From the NCBI GenBank assembly GCA_033439255.1, contig CM065888.1, positions 1,488,001-1,552,000 of the forward strand: 64,000 nucleotides of DNA, written 5' to 3'. The translations under genes were made by a program, and so were the position numbers. The first letter of the stretch is position 1, and each line of letters begins with the position of its first letter. This document shows positions 32,665 to 44,029 of this stretch, one piece after another. The stretch comes from Hericium rajendrae. Its lineage: Eukaryota; Basidiomycota; Agaricomycetes; Russulales; Hericiaceae. The notes beneath the pieces were generated by a model. That model saw only the letters and a list, made by a program, of their open reading frames with translations. It made no database searches and was not told where the DNA came from.

Positions 32665-33549
32665 ATGTCCCAACAACAATCGCCCGTGTCGGCGGAGCTG
32701 CCGAAACTTCCACCTCCAGGCCCATTGCCCGTGCCGCACCTCGAATCTCTCAAGTTTAAAGCGACCCAGCTCATGGAAGCCATCAACTCCCTCGCCTACA
32801 TGCTCCAAGTCGACGTCGCGCCCGGCATGCCCCTGCCCCCGTGGCCCGACATCATGAACAAGTACAGCATCCTCCTCTCGCAGACACACACGTTCTCCGT
32901 CGCGCTCGCCTCCGTCCCCGGCATCGGCGCCGGCGCGAGGGGGCTGGAGACCGCGCCGACCGTGGGCGGCACGGGCGGCGGGAAGAGCGGGCTGGCGCAG
33001 CTCGCGCTGCACCCGCGCGCGGGCATGCCGGATGCGCAGTTCGAGAGCGAGATTATCCCGCTGCTGCGCAACCAGCAGACGACGGACGTGCTGCTGCGCG
33101 AGAACGAGACCGTGCGGCGCCTCGCAGAGCACATGGGCACGCGCGGCATGCTCGGCGCGCTCGGCGTCGAGCAGGCGGGCAGCGGGGCGCGGGTGGAGTA
33201 TGAGGATGTGATTCACGAGTGCGAGCGCATCCGGGACGAGCACGATCGGCGCGTCGATCGCGCGGTGCGTGCAGTGGGCATGTTGAGGGAGAAGTATGAA
33301 TGGAAGGCGCGTGTCGAGGTTGAGAATGAGGAGCCGGAGGACGCGGATTTCGGCGAGGATTCATTCATTGGACGGGCGAATGCGATGGACATGGAGGATA
33401 TCAATCGGTCTGCGCATGAGGGTCAGGGCAGTAGGAACGTCTCAGAAGGAAGCAGTAGTGACGGGGACGAGGAGGAGCTAGAGAACGTCCTTGGGACAGG
33501 GGCAGAGGCAACGCCGGAGCCCGACGAGGATGTGCCGATGCAAGGATAG
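32665..33549 (+). CDS. MED8: Mediator subunit Med8, 294 aa
   Basis: Single exon. The N-terminus has the Med8 pattern: HLESLKFKATQLMEAINSL then LPPWPDIMNKYSILLSQ, two helices that form the head-module contact with Med18/Med20 and TBP in yeast. A central block (LLRNQQTTDVLL) is followed by a helix with CERIRDEHDRRVDRAV and an acidic C-terminus (SDGDEEELENV ... DEDVPM). Length is in the range of fungal Med8. Mediator bridges activators and RNA polymerase II. Assignment rests on these short matches, so it is good but not certain. Confidence 0.78.
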   Translation: MSQQQSPVSAELPKLPPPGPLPVPHLESLKFKATQLMEAINSLAYMLQVDVAPGMPLPPWPDIMNKYSILLSQTHTFSVALASVPGIGAGARGLETAPTVGGTGGGKSGLAQLALHPRAGMPDAQFESEIIPLLRNQQTTDVLLRENETVRRLAEHMGTRGMLGALGVEQAGSGARVEYEDVIHECERIRDEHDRRVDRAVRAVGMLREKYEWKARVEVENEEPEDADFGEDSFIGRANAMDMEDINRSAHEGQGSRNVSEGSSSDGDEEELENVLGTGAEATPEPDEDVPMQG

Positions 33550-33610
33550 CTATGATATTCTTGTACAACATGCTGATGTACACTTCTATCAATCCAGCAA
33601 ATCGCCACGT

Positions 33611-34585
33611 TCATTTCTGTTGGGTATAATTCTTGGCTTCCTTTAGCGCTGCGACTGACGCAGGCACCGCCTCCCTCGCCCACTTTACTCTCGGACCTTC
33701 TTTCGCGTTTCCCTCCGCATTCTGCACGAGCACAACTAACGCTTCATACAGGTTATACCAGAGACCCTTCGTCTCCTGTTTCTGAAAGACGAACGGATCG
33801 CCGCCATAGCCTTCCCAAGTCGCAGCACTCGGCTTCGGCTGGACGCGGAACAAGCGCTCTTGCAGCGGGTCTCCCCACAGCGCGTGCGAGAAGTCGAGCA
33901 ACGCCTGAATTTTCACCTCATCCTCCTGCACATCCACGATGATATCGTCTTCGGACCCGGTGAACCACACCAGGGACGGCACCTCCACGTCGTCGAAGAG
34001 AAAGAACCCGATCGCGCGAGAGAGGTACGTCCGGATCTCCTCAACGGGCAGGCCGCCGCGCAGCCCGAGCATGCCCGCCTGATCGAGCACGGCGGCCGCG
34101 TCCAGCGCCTCTTCAAAGAGGAGGGAGAAGGCCTCTTGCCAGACGAAGAGGCCGTCGGCTTCGAGGACGGGCGTGCCGAACCAGTCGTTCTCGATTGCGT
34201 GCAGGTCTTTGAGGTGTGCGCCGAGGCGGAGGTCGACGATCGCTTGCTGTCGCTCTGAGAGGCCGCGCTGCCGGGCGAGGGAGAGAGGGATTCCTGTCTT
34301 TAGTGACGTGGGCAGGGAACATAGGAGGTATTCGTAGGGGAGATCGGGGGTTGCGGATGTTGATAGGACAAGCGGGGTTGGGAATGGGAGTGGTGGTATG
34401 GGAGCGTTGGAGTGTAGATGCGTCAGGAGGCGGTGTTGTGCCTCAAGTGTGTTGGACGCGTACGACACAGATGACTCGGATTCTGGGTCTGAAGTAGTCG
34501 GGCGGGCGACAGTGAGGATAAATGAAGGTGCAGAAGACGATAAGTGTATAAGGTAAGACCGTGTCCCACGGCTTGATGAATCCAA
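33611..34585 (-). CDS. APH/kinase-fold phosphotransferase-like protein, 324 aa or longer
   Basis: The C-terminal half carries the aminoglycoside-phosphotransferase landmarks in degenerate form: HLKDLHAIENDWFG at the brace helix and KIQALLDFSHALWGDPLQE, equivalent to the metal-binding D-F-E-x-A-x-x-G-D-P box. In many fungi this fold acts on small metabolites or proteins rather than drugs, and the substrate is unknown. The HxDxxxxN catalytic loop is not clear, so it may be a weak or inactive kinase. The open frame extends upstream of the first ATG to about 34650, so the true start may lie in an upstream exon. Confidence 0.65.
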   Translation of the reverse strand: MDSSSRGTRSYLIHLSSSAPSFILTVARPTTSDPESESSVSYASNTLEAQHRLLTHLHSNAPIPPLPFPTPLVLSTSATPDLPYEYLLCSLPTSLKTGIPLSLARQRGLSERQQAIVDLRLGAHLKDLHAIENDWFGTPVLEADGLFVWQEAFSLLFEEALDAAAVLDQAGMLGLRGGLPVEEIRTYLSRAIGFFLFDDVEVPSLVWFTGSEDDIIVDVQEDEVKIQALLDFSHALWGDPLQERLFRVQPKPSAATWEGYGGDPFVFQKQETKGLWYNLYEALVVLVQNAEGNAKEGPRVKWAREAVPASVAALKEAKNYTQQK

Positions 34586-34769
34586 TGAGTCGCGGGCGAT
34601 GTAGCGAAGACGATTAAATGTATCGAAGCGCTGCAGATTCTATATGGACGCACCGATATCCTCCATGAAGCGGCTCGAAGAACTCGATGAGTTCCGATGA
34701 GTCGCCTTTATAGGCGTCAATGATGGTTTGCGCCTGCGCACGAGTGACTTGGATCGACTCCGAAGACAT
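34586..34769 (-). other. Possible upstream exon of the APH-like gene
   Basis: An ATG at 34769-34767 opens a frame reading MSSESIQVTRAQAQTIID, then ELIEFFEPLHGGYR, which fits an APH N-lobe with a Gly-rich turn. It cannot be joined in frame to the downstream exon, because the only GT-AG pair available gives a 23-nt intron in the wrong phase. A frameshift or an unconventional intron is possible. Confidence 0.35.
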
Positions 34770-35380
34770 GTCTACTATGGATCAGTTATGGATCTCGACG
34801 CTCTGTCGAAACAGCAGATGTTCTAGCAAAAAATTCAAGTCAGCTTTATGGAGATCGCCTACTGTATACCATTCAGGACTGGAGGACGATCCGATCCGGT
34901 TATGACCGTCGCAGAAGCTAAAGAGCCGTTGCTGAAATCATCGATGTTTCAGGGACTCACAAAATGGCAGTGATCCAACTCAAGAGGATCGGCTGGATCC
35001 TCTTATATGCCTTGCACGATCTATGCGCGGAATATTTTACAGTCTCCGTCTCGTTGAAGCCAGCCGTGGTATGGGCGAAGATGGTGAAATGTCCAGATGA
35101 TATGGACTCACCCTGCAGGGAAATCACGAGCGCTTACTCTCGTTTCTTCTGGCTTCGACAACGACATTGAAGACGACAACGACGATGCAGTGCTTCGCAC
35201 AACACAGTGTCCTTCCCTCATAGACTTTTATCACACGCGTACATAGATTCACTGCGAGTACTGTACTTCACTACTATCGGTAAGGCATGTCAATTTATTC
35301 TCGTTATCTCGTTACGCTACGCCAGGCTGATATAAACGATAGACAGATCTACGGTACGATCCCCACCTTCTGCTCAGGTG
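34770..35380. other. Intergenic spacer, no gene seen
   Basis: Holds the 5' flank of the APH-like gene and the 3' flank of the NmrA-like gene. Only short unconvincing frames. Confidence 0.45.
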
Positions 35381-36384
35381 TCACTCATTACGCGCAATGA
35401 ACTCAATCGCCTCAGTCGGGTTCCATCCAGGGAACTCCCCATTGTCCAACTGGTCAAGGTGGCCAACGGTGCCGCCATGCGTGAGAAAGCTGTACTGCAG
35501 CATGCTCGAGAAGTGCGTCGGGTTTTCCCTCAGCATACGCTCCAGCTCCTCCTCCGAGTGGTAGGTCGGATTGAGTTTGGCACCCGTCCTCTCCTCATAC
35601 TGCTTGAAGAGCTCGTTGAAGGTCTGAGAAGGAGGCTCGGCACATCAGCAATATTGATAGGTAATGCGAAGGAGAGGAGAAGCCCACTTTTCGGTCGCCT
35701 TCAATGCGGAACGCGATTCTCGAGCTTCTCCGCGGGAAGATGCGTCAAAACATAGGCCAGATACCTACTTATATCGCGTCGCGCGGTATATGAGACAGGC
35801 ACATTGCCGTCGCCGCCCGCCTCCACCTTGCCCTTCGCCAGGTCCCACTCCAGGCACCCCTCAAAAATCATATCCGCAAACGGACCCGTGTATAAGTACG
35901 CAGAATTTATACCTTTGTCCTTCAGCACGTCGTGCAGGCTGCCTTTCTTGCCTAGGAGTCCGTCAGTGACACCCTCGGTTGGGTTGCCGAATTCGGAGGG
36001 CACGAAGAGCTTAATGTTCGCGGCCTTGACAGCGTCAACGAGAGGCCACTGGGAGTCGAGCGAGGTGCCAATATGACCGAGGGTGGAAATGAGGACATCG
36101 AGGTTCAAGGGGGAGAGTGCCTTGATGAGACCTTCCGTGGAGGAATAGTCGACGCCGACGGGCTTCGCGCCGAGAGCAACGAGACGAGGTATGTCAAGGT
36201 TGTTCGATGTCTATCCTGTATTGAGTCTTGTTTCGTCAAGCAAGTTAAAGAATGCACTCACAGCACGCGTCAGGATGTAGACGCTGTCGATGAGCCCTGC
36301 GTCCTTTTGCTTCAGGAGCTCCTCGATGATGAAGACGCCAACATTGCCGGCACCCGCGACAGCGAAGTTCTTGTATCCAGACAT
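35381..36384 (-). pseudogene. NmrA-like NAD(P)-binding reductase with a 1-nt frameshift
   Basis: Exons 36384-36262, 36210-35688 and 35623-35381. The N-terminus is a Rossmann fold (FAVAGAGNVGVFIIEELL, G-x-G-x-x-G type). It is followed by LVALGAKPVGVDY, LISTLGH and KLFVPSEFGNPTE, diagnostic of the NmrA/isoflavone-reductase-like atypical SDR family. The last exons give FRIEGDRK then TFNELFKQYEERTG. Exon 2 has 523 nt; removing one G near 35712, between AAT-CGC and TTC-CGC, restores a 295-aa protein of normal family length. As written, translation ends a few codons later (NRVPH-stop). All else is intact, so this is a fresh mutation or a sequence error. NmrA relatives act as redox-sensing regulators or reductases. 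A TATA box lies at 36479-36472. Confidence 0.82.
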
Positions 36385-37349
36385 GATCAAGATATGAGGG
36401 CGAGTTGAAATGTACGTGCTGCTTTGTGTGGAATGGCGTGGACTGCAGTTGGTAGCCCGTCCCTTCCCCGATATTTATACCTCTCATGTCTCTGTCTCGT
36501 GGCCTGCTCTGAAACTTGTGCTTACCAGAAATACTGACCTTACTCATCTACATGCTCTATTGTTAGGCCATGAAGGGTTCGGAGACCACAGTTCACTGGA
36601 AAAGTGAGGATGGACTTCGTATCACCCACTTGGCTCGACGCGGACGACCCTCTTGCCGCGACACGACCCCGTGACGACTCTCTTGGCAATAGCACGTGAC
36701 TGTCTCATGGCTCTGCTGCCCATCCCAGATTGTGCGCTCATGAGCGTTCCAGTCGACGTTTCACCCTCAAACAGTTCGGGCGGCCGAAGACAATGTCATT
36801 GCGTATAAAGCAGCCGCCTTAGACGGATGAGAGGCGCCGCCAGCAGACAAGAGAGAACGGGCGTCGGGCAGACTTGCTTGATGATTGACCGTCGTAGGAT
36901 CAGCTTTGGTACTTACCGTGCTACTACAATATCCTGACAGCAAAAGGTAACGTACATCTGCCTAAGCGAGAACGTAACAAGTCTGCTTTGATGAGAGAAT
37001 ACGACTCGAAAGCTATGGTGCTTGTTCGCTCCTCATACTTCGATGAACAAGCTTCGGTCCAAAGCGAAGATATGCATCGATTTTGTGTGTAGTCCTTGAT
37101 CCATTTCTTTCTCGATTCATAAGTGTATATTCACATATAAACATGTTTGAGATAAGTACAATTTGGTTATACACGAGAATTTACCCATTCAGATCACAGT
37201 CGTATCGCCATGGCAAGTGGCAAACTTCTCAGTCGTGTAAGCTGAAGGATAGCCATAGTGAGATCATAAACCACCAATGTCCTTCCTATCCTTGTCCTCC
37301 TCACTTTGTGCGCTCTCTTCACTCTGTGCACTCTTACCGTGCCTGCAAC
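36385..37349. other. Intergenic spacer
   Basis: Contains the promoter of the NmrA-like gene on its left and the 3' flank of the BTB gene on its right. No gene seen. Confidence 0.5.
36472..36479 (-). promoter_or_regulatory. TATA box of the NmrA-like gene
   Basis: The minus strand reads TATAAATA about 90 bp before the start codon at 36384, a usual distance for a fungal TATA box with a short leader. Confidence 0.55.
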
Positions 37350-38453
37350 CTACGTTTGTACCGATGGCCACACCGGTCCTTCAATCTAAAGCGCAGATGA
37401 ACAAGAATATAACAGATAACAGGGTGTATGACTTACTTCACTTATGACGATATCAACCTGCCGTGCCAATACTCGAACAAACTTGAACAAACTGTCTCGA
37501 GCGTCCGTCCTGCACCTTGCATTCTCGCAAATCACGGCACTCGCCATCGCAGTTCCATATAGCGTGCTGCTGTTGAGGACCGCGGAACACGGCGTCCTCT
37601 TCAATGCCATCTCTGCGCCTTGCATGTAGTCCAACCACCAAGCAGGAGCATAGCACATGTACGGATAGCGGAGGTTGGGCTGAGATAGCTGCACAGCTGC
37701 ACCCTCCAGTGGAGAAACAAGCGTGATCAGGCGAATGCAGTTACATTCCTGCGTCGTCTTAGCAAGGGGGATGTTGGCGATAGAACCTATCCACGACCAG
37801 TCACATTGGAAGAGCTTTACAACGGCGCTGGAGCACTTCCGATGGTAATCCAGGAGGCAAAAGTATTGATCGCCGGTGATGGCGCAGAGCTCGGGAGACC
37901 AGCATGCCATGAACGGTTCCGCAAGTGAGCGTCTCGCAGCGGCCCTGATGACCCTCGGGCGGCGGAGCTGGCATCCCGCTGCGTAGATTGCCACGGGGCC
38001 AGCTCGTGCTGCGAAGGCGATCAAAGCGTCATCTACGGCGTCGGCGAAGGCGTCCATCTCGAATTTATCGACGGCGATCGAGAGCGCTTTGAGCTGGGGA
38101 AGGTCGACCGACGCGAGTGATGGATTTGCCATGGGATAGCAGTAGGCAAGTAGCATCTCCAAAGTCGTGGATGCCTCTGCCATTGCGATCACTGGGATGA
38201 AACCCGTGGATGAGTGGCCCTCAGGATCTGAGGACACATGCTCGGGAATAGGGAGAGTGAACATGGTCTGAAACATGGGTGATGCCAGCGATAAGATGGT
38301 CTTGTGCACGCGGAAGTCCACACCATCGGACGAGCGCAGAACGACGTCAGCGCTGGAGTGGTCAAATGTTAGCGATGTGCGGTTTTTCGGGCTTCCTGCG
38401 ATATTCGAATCAGGAGCTGTATATCCAAAATTGTCCATGACGTCGCTGCCCAA
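37350..38453 (-). CDS. BTB/POZ domain protein, 350 aa
   Basis: Exons 38453-37437 and 37385-37350; the second adds only 11 residues (IEGPVWPSVQT). Residues about 30-130 are a BTB/POZ fold: SADVVLRSSDGVDFRVHK, then SPMFQTMFTLP. The rest is helical with the LKALSIAVDKFEMDAF and RVIRAAARRSL blocks typical of the expanded agaricomycete BTB family. BTB proteins dimerise and often act as Cullin-3 adaptors, but fungal members of this group have no assigned targets. If the GTAAGT donor at 37436 were skipped, the protein would end 16 residues after it with SHTPCYLLYSC and a short tail. Confidence 0.87.
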
Positions 38454-41400
38454 AGGGGTGCAGAGATACGCGACGAGGTAGGAGTACGTAAGGTAGGTAG
38501 TAGCTAGATGATAGTATCAGCTCTTCACGCAAATGAACGTCGCCAACTTCATGACACACCTGGCGAGGACGGTGAAGTCTGGGTTGAATCAAGCTGGTTC
38601 GGGATCAGGAGTAGATCAGAACGGCAAGGGGTGCGGGTGGAGAAACTTGGGGGAGAGAACGCAAGAACGGGAGCGACATCGAAATGCAGTCTGAGAAATA
38701 AGAGGAGCCATTCTGTCCTCAACAGGATGGAAGAACATACAAAGATGATTGACAGGCAGAATAAGAGAGCAAAGGGTCAACTAACCTCGTAACCAGGCCG
38801 TCCCGAAGTTGAAAGGCGATGCAACATAGCGCCTTTCGATCCGTAGACAGACAGCCACTGTTTAAAGGGCTACTAAGGAGCAATGGAGACGTGAGCATAT
38901 TTCATGCCACGTACGTCCAAAACAAAGAGTTCCGAGTCGTTAATGTGGGCATTGGAGGACGGCCACGTCTGTCGATCTAAAAAAAAAGGCAGTCATTGCT
39001 GACTGAGAAGAGCGGACCACACAATCCGGTTTCGTTTGCGGCTTGAAAGGCAGCTAGAATGCTTTCGGGGATCTATACAGCTTGATGACCCGAACTGAAA
39101 GGCTCGAGCGAAGCCGCAGCTTCACTCGAAGCAGGCACTGTGACTGGTTGTGACTGGCTCAACTTTGGCTCAGCTTCGCTGTCACAGGCTGTCACGCCGC
39201 CATCGATACTGCGAACTCTTTCCAAACCTTTCCCGTATTCTCGTTTACATAATGACAGGACACAGAGTATATCTCGCGTTTTATTTGCTGACGAATAGGA
39301 CAGCACCATAATAAACACTTCAGCTGAGCATGCATTGCGCATCATTCGCACAGATCTCACTAAAACAATGTAGCGTTCTTGCGAAATGTCCTGCTCGACC
39401 GGAACTTCAGCCTCAGCAGATCAGCGGACGGGCAGACCTGGCGCCGCCAACAAATACAGTACGTCTGACTCTATTAATATTTTACCAGGCTCTCAAATTT
39501 GACCCACCCGTTCAAGCATTATCCAAAAGCGAGGCCGTTGTCGAGGCTATCGCGCGGATCACACTGGTCATTCGCTCACTGAGTGGCAAGGTTTTGCATC
39601 TATGGCAGCTCGTCGCGTGTTTACGGCGGCGGGCTGGCACGAGAGCGCGTCGACAAGCTGGCCAAGATCGCCTGTCAAAGATAAGTCGGAAGTCGAACCC
39701 ACCTGCTGGAGGCAGTCTGGATTCTCGCATCTGACGCTCGCTTTGGCGATATGACACCTCGTCGCGTCTTATCGCTGTGCAAAGGCCGCTAGACAGTGTG
39801 CAGATGATATTCGTGTACCTGGGAGTTTTCTTGATGCAGTGATACTTATTCGACAGCTTCAGGACACGGTAAATTTCACGTCATTCATCCGGACGTTTGG
39901 ATAGGCTTTACATGTTTAGGTCTCGTCCTTCAGTAACTACTTGCTGATTTGTAGACGCTGCAGGGCGCTGCAATCTGATTAGAGTCCACAAGCTTCTCTG
40001 AACCCAAAGGCCGGCGCGGCGCCCCGTGTGCTCTGATCCCTGATCCGAAGTGATGCTTCTTCTTGCCAGCACGAAAGGTGAGTGTCAGTTCTCTCATTGG
40101 CGTGGGCTGTTTCTGCATGTACTTATGTTCCATGCACAATCCGTGCCCACAGCTTGCTCCATTGATATGCATGTTTCGCACGGATTGATGAACGCGTCAC
40201 GGACTTCTGTAACAAGTGTATTGTACACTTGAGATCGGCCTCTTTGCTGTCCTTGGTCAGAAGAGGCGTTACAGCGAGCTGTATGGCCAAAATGTATCAC
40301 TCGTACTAGAAGGGTCGCTCACCGTTGCTCCGTGTGTGATATCTTTAAGTATTAATTGAAATTAGACAACGATTTCATTTTCGACATTCTGACATCTTTG
40401 AAATGCTCTTCAAGTATATATCATATAGGTTTACAGCCGTCCACACTCACCATACGACGGAACATACTTTAAGTATAGGATCTTGATAGGATATGTACTT
40501 ATCTCCAGGCTCCGGTTTGGATGACTTGATAGCCGGACGCCGCTGACCGTGTACGAGCGCATCCTTCGCACACGTTCCGCGGAGATAAACAAAGGGTCTG
40601 TGCCGAGGGAAAGTCAAAAAAATTCACAGAGGAAAATGAGAGAGATACTCGGAAGCCGATCGAGGACCACTTTTTACCACCCGAAGCTTATCCACGGTAA
40701 CATGTCAGCAAGCATGTCAACATGACCATTTTGCGGCCTTCGGTCCTTCACGATGTTGCACCGCCACGCATCATGCAAATCTGAGATGAGTTGAACGTGA
40801 TTGAGCCATCGTAATCGATTCCTTCTCTGCTTCGCAGGATGAAATCGATATGACGCACGACGTTCTTTCATGCTATCCACTGGACGATGCTACCGGACTC
40901 GCTGAATTCTCAATAGAAAGAACGATTGTCTTCTGTCTGAGGTCAGTTACGGAGACTACGCATTAAACATAGTCTGGAGATGCATGGTTCCAGACGTTTC
41001 AAGACATTTGACAAGGTTCAAACGGCTCGCTCAGCCACTCCGGGATCCGGTAATTGACTTCGCCGGTCTTATCTATTTGTTGTGCTTTCTGACTCTTGCA
41101 CCTTCTGGCGCATGCGAAGCTGCCCTCATCATATTAGCAGGTACCTCGTTCGACCTCTTCGTTGCTGAGAAAGACGTACGGGGAGTGTGGCCGCCGTCCT
41201 CCGCCGTCCTGACGGTCGAGAACGCACGCGGCCCGCCATCAAAGCGAGTCGGGCGCCCGTGCGCGTCGAATCCGGAGCGGGGGCCCGCTTCGTCGGTGGT
41301 CAGTTCCCGCCTCTGACGCACTGGACTGATACTTGGATCTGAATAAGCTATTCTGCTGTCGGTGCGAGCCGCAAGCTCAAGGCTGAAGGTTGCAGCGAGA

Positions 41401-41908
41401 TCTTGCGACGATGTCACCGCTAGCACGCAACCGGAAGGATCTGTGGATGGATCTCTCCATCATGGCCCCGCCTGCCGGCAATTTTATGAAGCAGTCATGT
41501 CCTCTGACACTAGGATGTGCAATGAAAGATGTGAGCTCGGATTTGTCATGAGGTACTTGGAAGATAACATACAGGGCACGATGTAGCCATGGGGAGGTCG
41601 GTCGCACAAGGGTTTTATGAACCATGCTGTAAGTACAGATGGCAGTCAGATGCGGCCAGATGACGGACTGATGGCTAGCCAGAAACCAGGAAATTTTTAT
41701 GAGCGTCGTGTCGCGGTCAGGCCCGGCTAAATGCTCGGCCTCGGGTGCTGAAAACAGGTCCCTTGTCTTAGCATCTTCTCTGTTGGTCAAGAATTGTCAA
41801 GTATGATTTGTGACGCTTCTGACGTGCGGTACTACAAAATGAACCGGGCACGTTCAGAACACAACAAGCATCTTCTGTCCCCTTGACGCCTAACCTTTCC
41901 CCTCCGCT
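38454..41908. other. Gene-poor region of 3.45 kb
   Basis: No frame gives a known protein. The longest, a 134-codon frame at 39330-39734, lacks domain signals. The last 450 bp before 41909 resemble the sequence before the second transporter (for example ATGGCTAGCCAGAAAC at 41671 against ATGGCCAGCCAGAAAC at 49333), so the transporter duplication includes promoter sequence. A tRNA-like stretch near 40800-40890 is too degenerate to call. Confidence 0.5.
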
Positions 41909-44029
41909 ATGTCGGGGCAGCTCTCGAACCCCGCGTTTCGCGCGTCGCAAGCTACCGTAGTGGAGGACCAGGAAGACATCAGGCAGGCGATCTTGGACGA
42001 GGCGAGGCGGGATGAGGAGCACATAGAACGGTATGGTGGCGATGACCCGGAAGAGCCTGAGCTGTTGACGAAGGTAGTGACTGGAGAGATCAAGGAGAAG
42101 AAGGATCCCTACTGCGTGGAATGGGACGGACCAGATGATCCGAAAAATCCCCAGAACTGGACGAGGGCGTACAGGTGGGGGGTCGTCCTACTGCTTTCCT
42201 TGTTAACGGTCAATGTGTACGTTCATGGGCTCTGTGGTTGCCATTTTGTGAATCTAACCGCCCTGTAGGACGTTCGCCTCGTCCATGCCCTCGATCATGA
42301 GTCTCAAGCTCGAAGCGCACTTCCATTTCTCGGCCGAAGTAGGCTACCTCATGACGTCGCTCTTTCTTGTCGGTTACATTCTCGGTCCAATGTTTTGGGG
42401 CCCAGGTTCCGAGCTCTTCGGACGCCGGCCTGTCTTTGTCGGAACACTCTCACTTTATGCATTGTTCATTCTCGGTCAAGCGCTCGCACACAACACAGCA
42501 ACCCTGCTCATCACTCGTCTTCTTTCCGGATTCTTCGCCGTCGCACCTTTGACGATGGCTGGTGGCGTGATTGCCGATATGTTCGACGCCGTCGGCCGCG
42601 GCAGATCAGGCACCTTCTTCGCGGCTTCCATATTTGTAGGACCCTCGCTCGGACCCGTCGTTGGCGGATTGTAAGCATTCTTTCGTTCTAAGTGCCTCGT
42701 CGTGTATTGTTTCTGATCTCTCCTTCAACAGCATTGCCCAGAGCGATGCCAACTGGCGCTGGGCATTCTGGGTTATGTTCATCTTCGCTGGTGTTTGCGC
42801 CCTAATGTGCATTGCCTTCCTGCCGGAGACATACGCACCAGTCTTGTTGAAGAACAAGGCACGTTCCTTTCGATCGCCTGCACATACTTCATCTGACTTT
42901 TGCTTTTCTTCTTCAGGCCGTCGCTCTTCGGAAGGAAACTGGCGACACCAAGTTCTACGCGGAGTTCGAGAAGCAAGGCTGGTCGGTCCGCGAGCTTCTC
43001 GACCGAACGATATTTCGGCCCTTCTTGATGCTGTTCATGGAGCCAATTCTCCTCCTGATTTGCATCTACATGTCTGTTGTATACGGCGTGATCTACGCCC
43101 GTAAGTTCCAATACGCTGCACTATCCGTCTTCGGCTCACGCGGTCTTCACAGTATTCGAGGCATTTCCCGTAATCTTCATGGGCCTGCATGGTCTCACAA
43201 TCAGCCAAATGGGCATGATGTTCATCGGCGTCGGCACCGGCACCACTCTTGGCGCACTCTTCAACCTATACCTTATCAAGGACTACCCCGTGCTCATCAA
43301 GACCTGGCGCGGATTCCCGCCGCCCGAGCATCGGCTGCCGGGCGCCATGATCGGGGGCCCGCTCCTCGTCATTGGTATCTTCTGGCTCGGGTGGACCGGC
43401 GCGTACCCTGCTGTGCCGTGGTATGTGCCCATGCTGAGCTCGATCCCGATCGGAATGAGTGTTGCTCTTATCTTCATTTCGTTTTTGGTACGCCACCACT
43501 CGTTTCAAAGCATCGTTCGTTCGCTGATCATGTTGTATTCATTTGTGCAGACTTATCTCATTGACACGTACCTGATGTATGCTGCCTCTGCGTTCGCTGC
43601 CAACACCATTGTTCGTTCAATGGTTGGTGCCGCGTTCCCATTGTTTACGGTCCAGATGTTCGAGAACGTGAGCCAGCTTCAGTCCATCGTCGTAGTGATT
43701 GTTATCTCATTATGATTCTGATCAGCTGCACGTCAACTGGGCTGCGACGTTGATCGGCTGTATTGGCATCCTCCTCATGCCGATGCCATTCCTTTTCTCT
43801 AGATATGGACCCGCAATTCGTCAGAGGAGCAAGTTCGCGCCATGCATTGTAAGTGACCCTTGCCGTCCATCATTTAGTCGAAGACGCTGACGCGTCGAAT
43901 GCAGGACCTGAAAATTGCGAAGCTACTTGAAGCCGAGAAGGCAGCGCTGGTCAGTGTTCTCCTCCGTTCTATCCTTCTTTCGCTTACACATCTCATTCTG
44001 TATGATAGGATGGCAAGGCCGAGGTTTGA
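41909..44029 (+). CDS. DHA1-type major facilitator (drug:H+ antiporter), copy 1, 553 aa
   Basis: Nine exons: 41909-42216, 42269-42670, 42732-42858, 42917-43100, 43153-43487, 43551-43667, 43726-43848, 43905-43949 and 44009-44029. The acidic N-tail ends in WDGPDDPKNPQNW, a hallmark of the fungal DHA1 group (Flr1/Mdr1/Tpo type). Twelve hydrophobic helices follow, with the MFS loop 2-3 motif GPGSELFGRRPVFV, the antiporter-like motif GPSLGPVVGG in helix 5 and FLPETYAPVLL after helix 6. It should sit in the plasma membrane and export small hydrophobic compounds or polyamines; the substrate is unknown. The intron at 42859-42916 starts with GC instead of GT, where the paralog has GT. Confidence 0.92.
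42859..42916 (+). other. GC-AG intron in DHA1 copy 1
   Basis: The exon ends AAG and the intron begins GCACGT; the acceptor is TTCTTCAG. The frame across the junction (LLKNK then AVALRKETG) and the paralog's aligned GTACAC donor at 50561 fix the position. Confidence 0.8.

Noticed and set aside
39330-39734. 134-codon plus-strand frame in the gene-poor region
   Set aside because: No domain, no splice context, Arg-rich composition as expected from GC-rich DNA; overlapped by a similar frame on the other strand.
40793-40895. tRNA-like stretch (minus strand GTCCAGTGGATAG followed by GGAATCGATTAC)
   Set aside because: A box is fair, but the acceptor stem mismatches, the T arm is not canonical and no anticodon arm of normal size forms.
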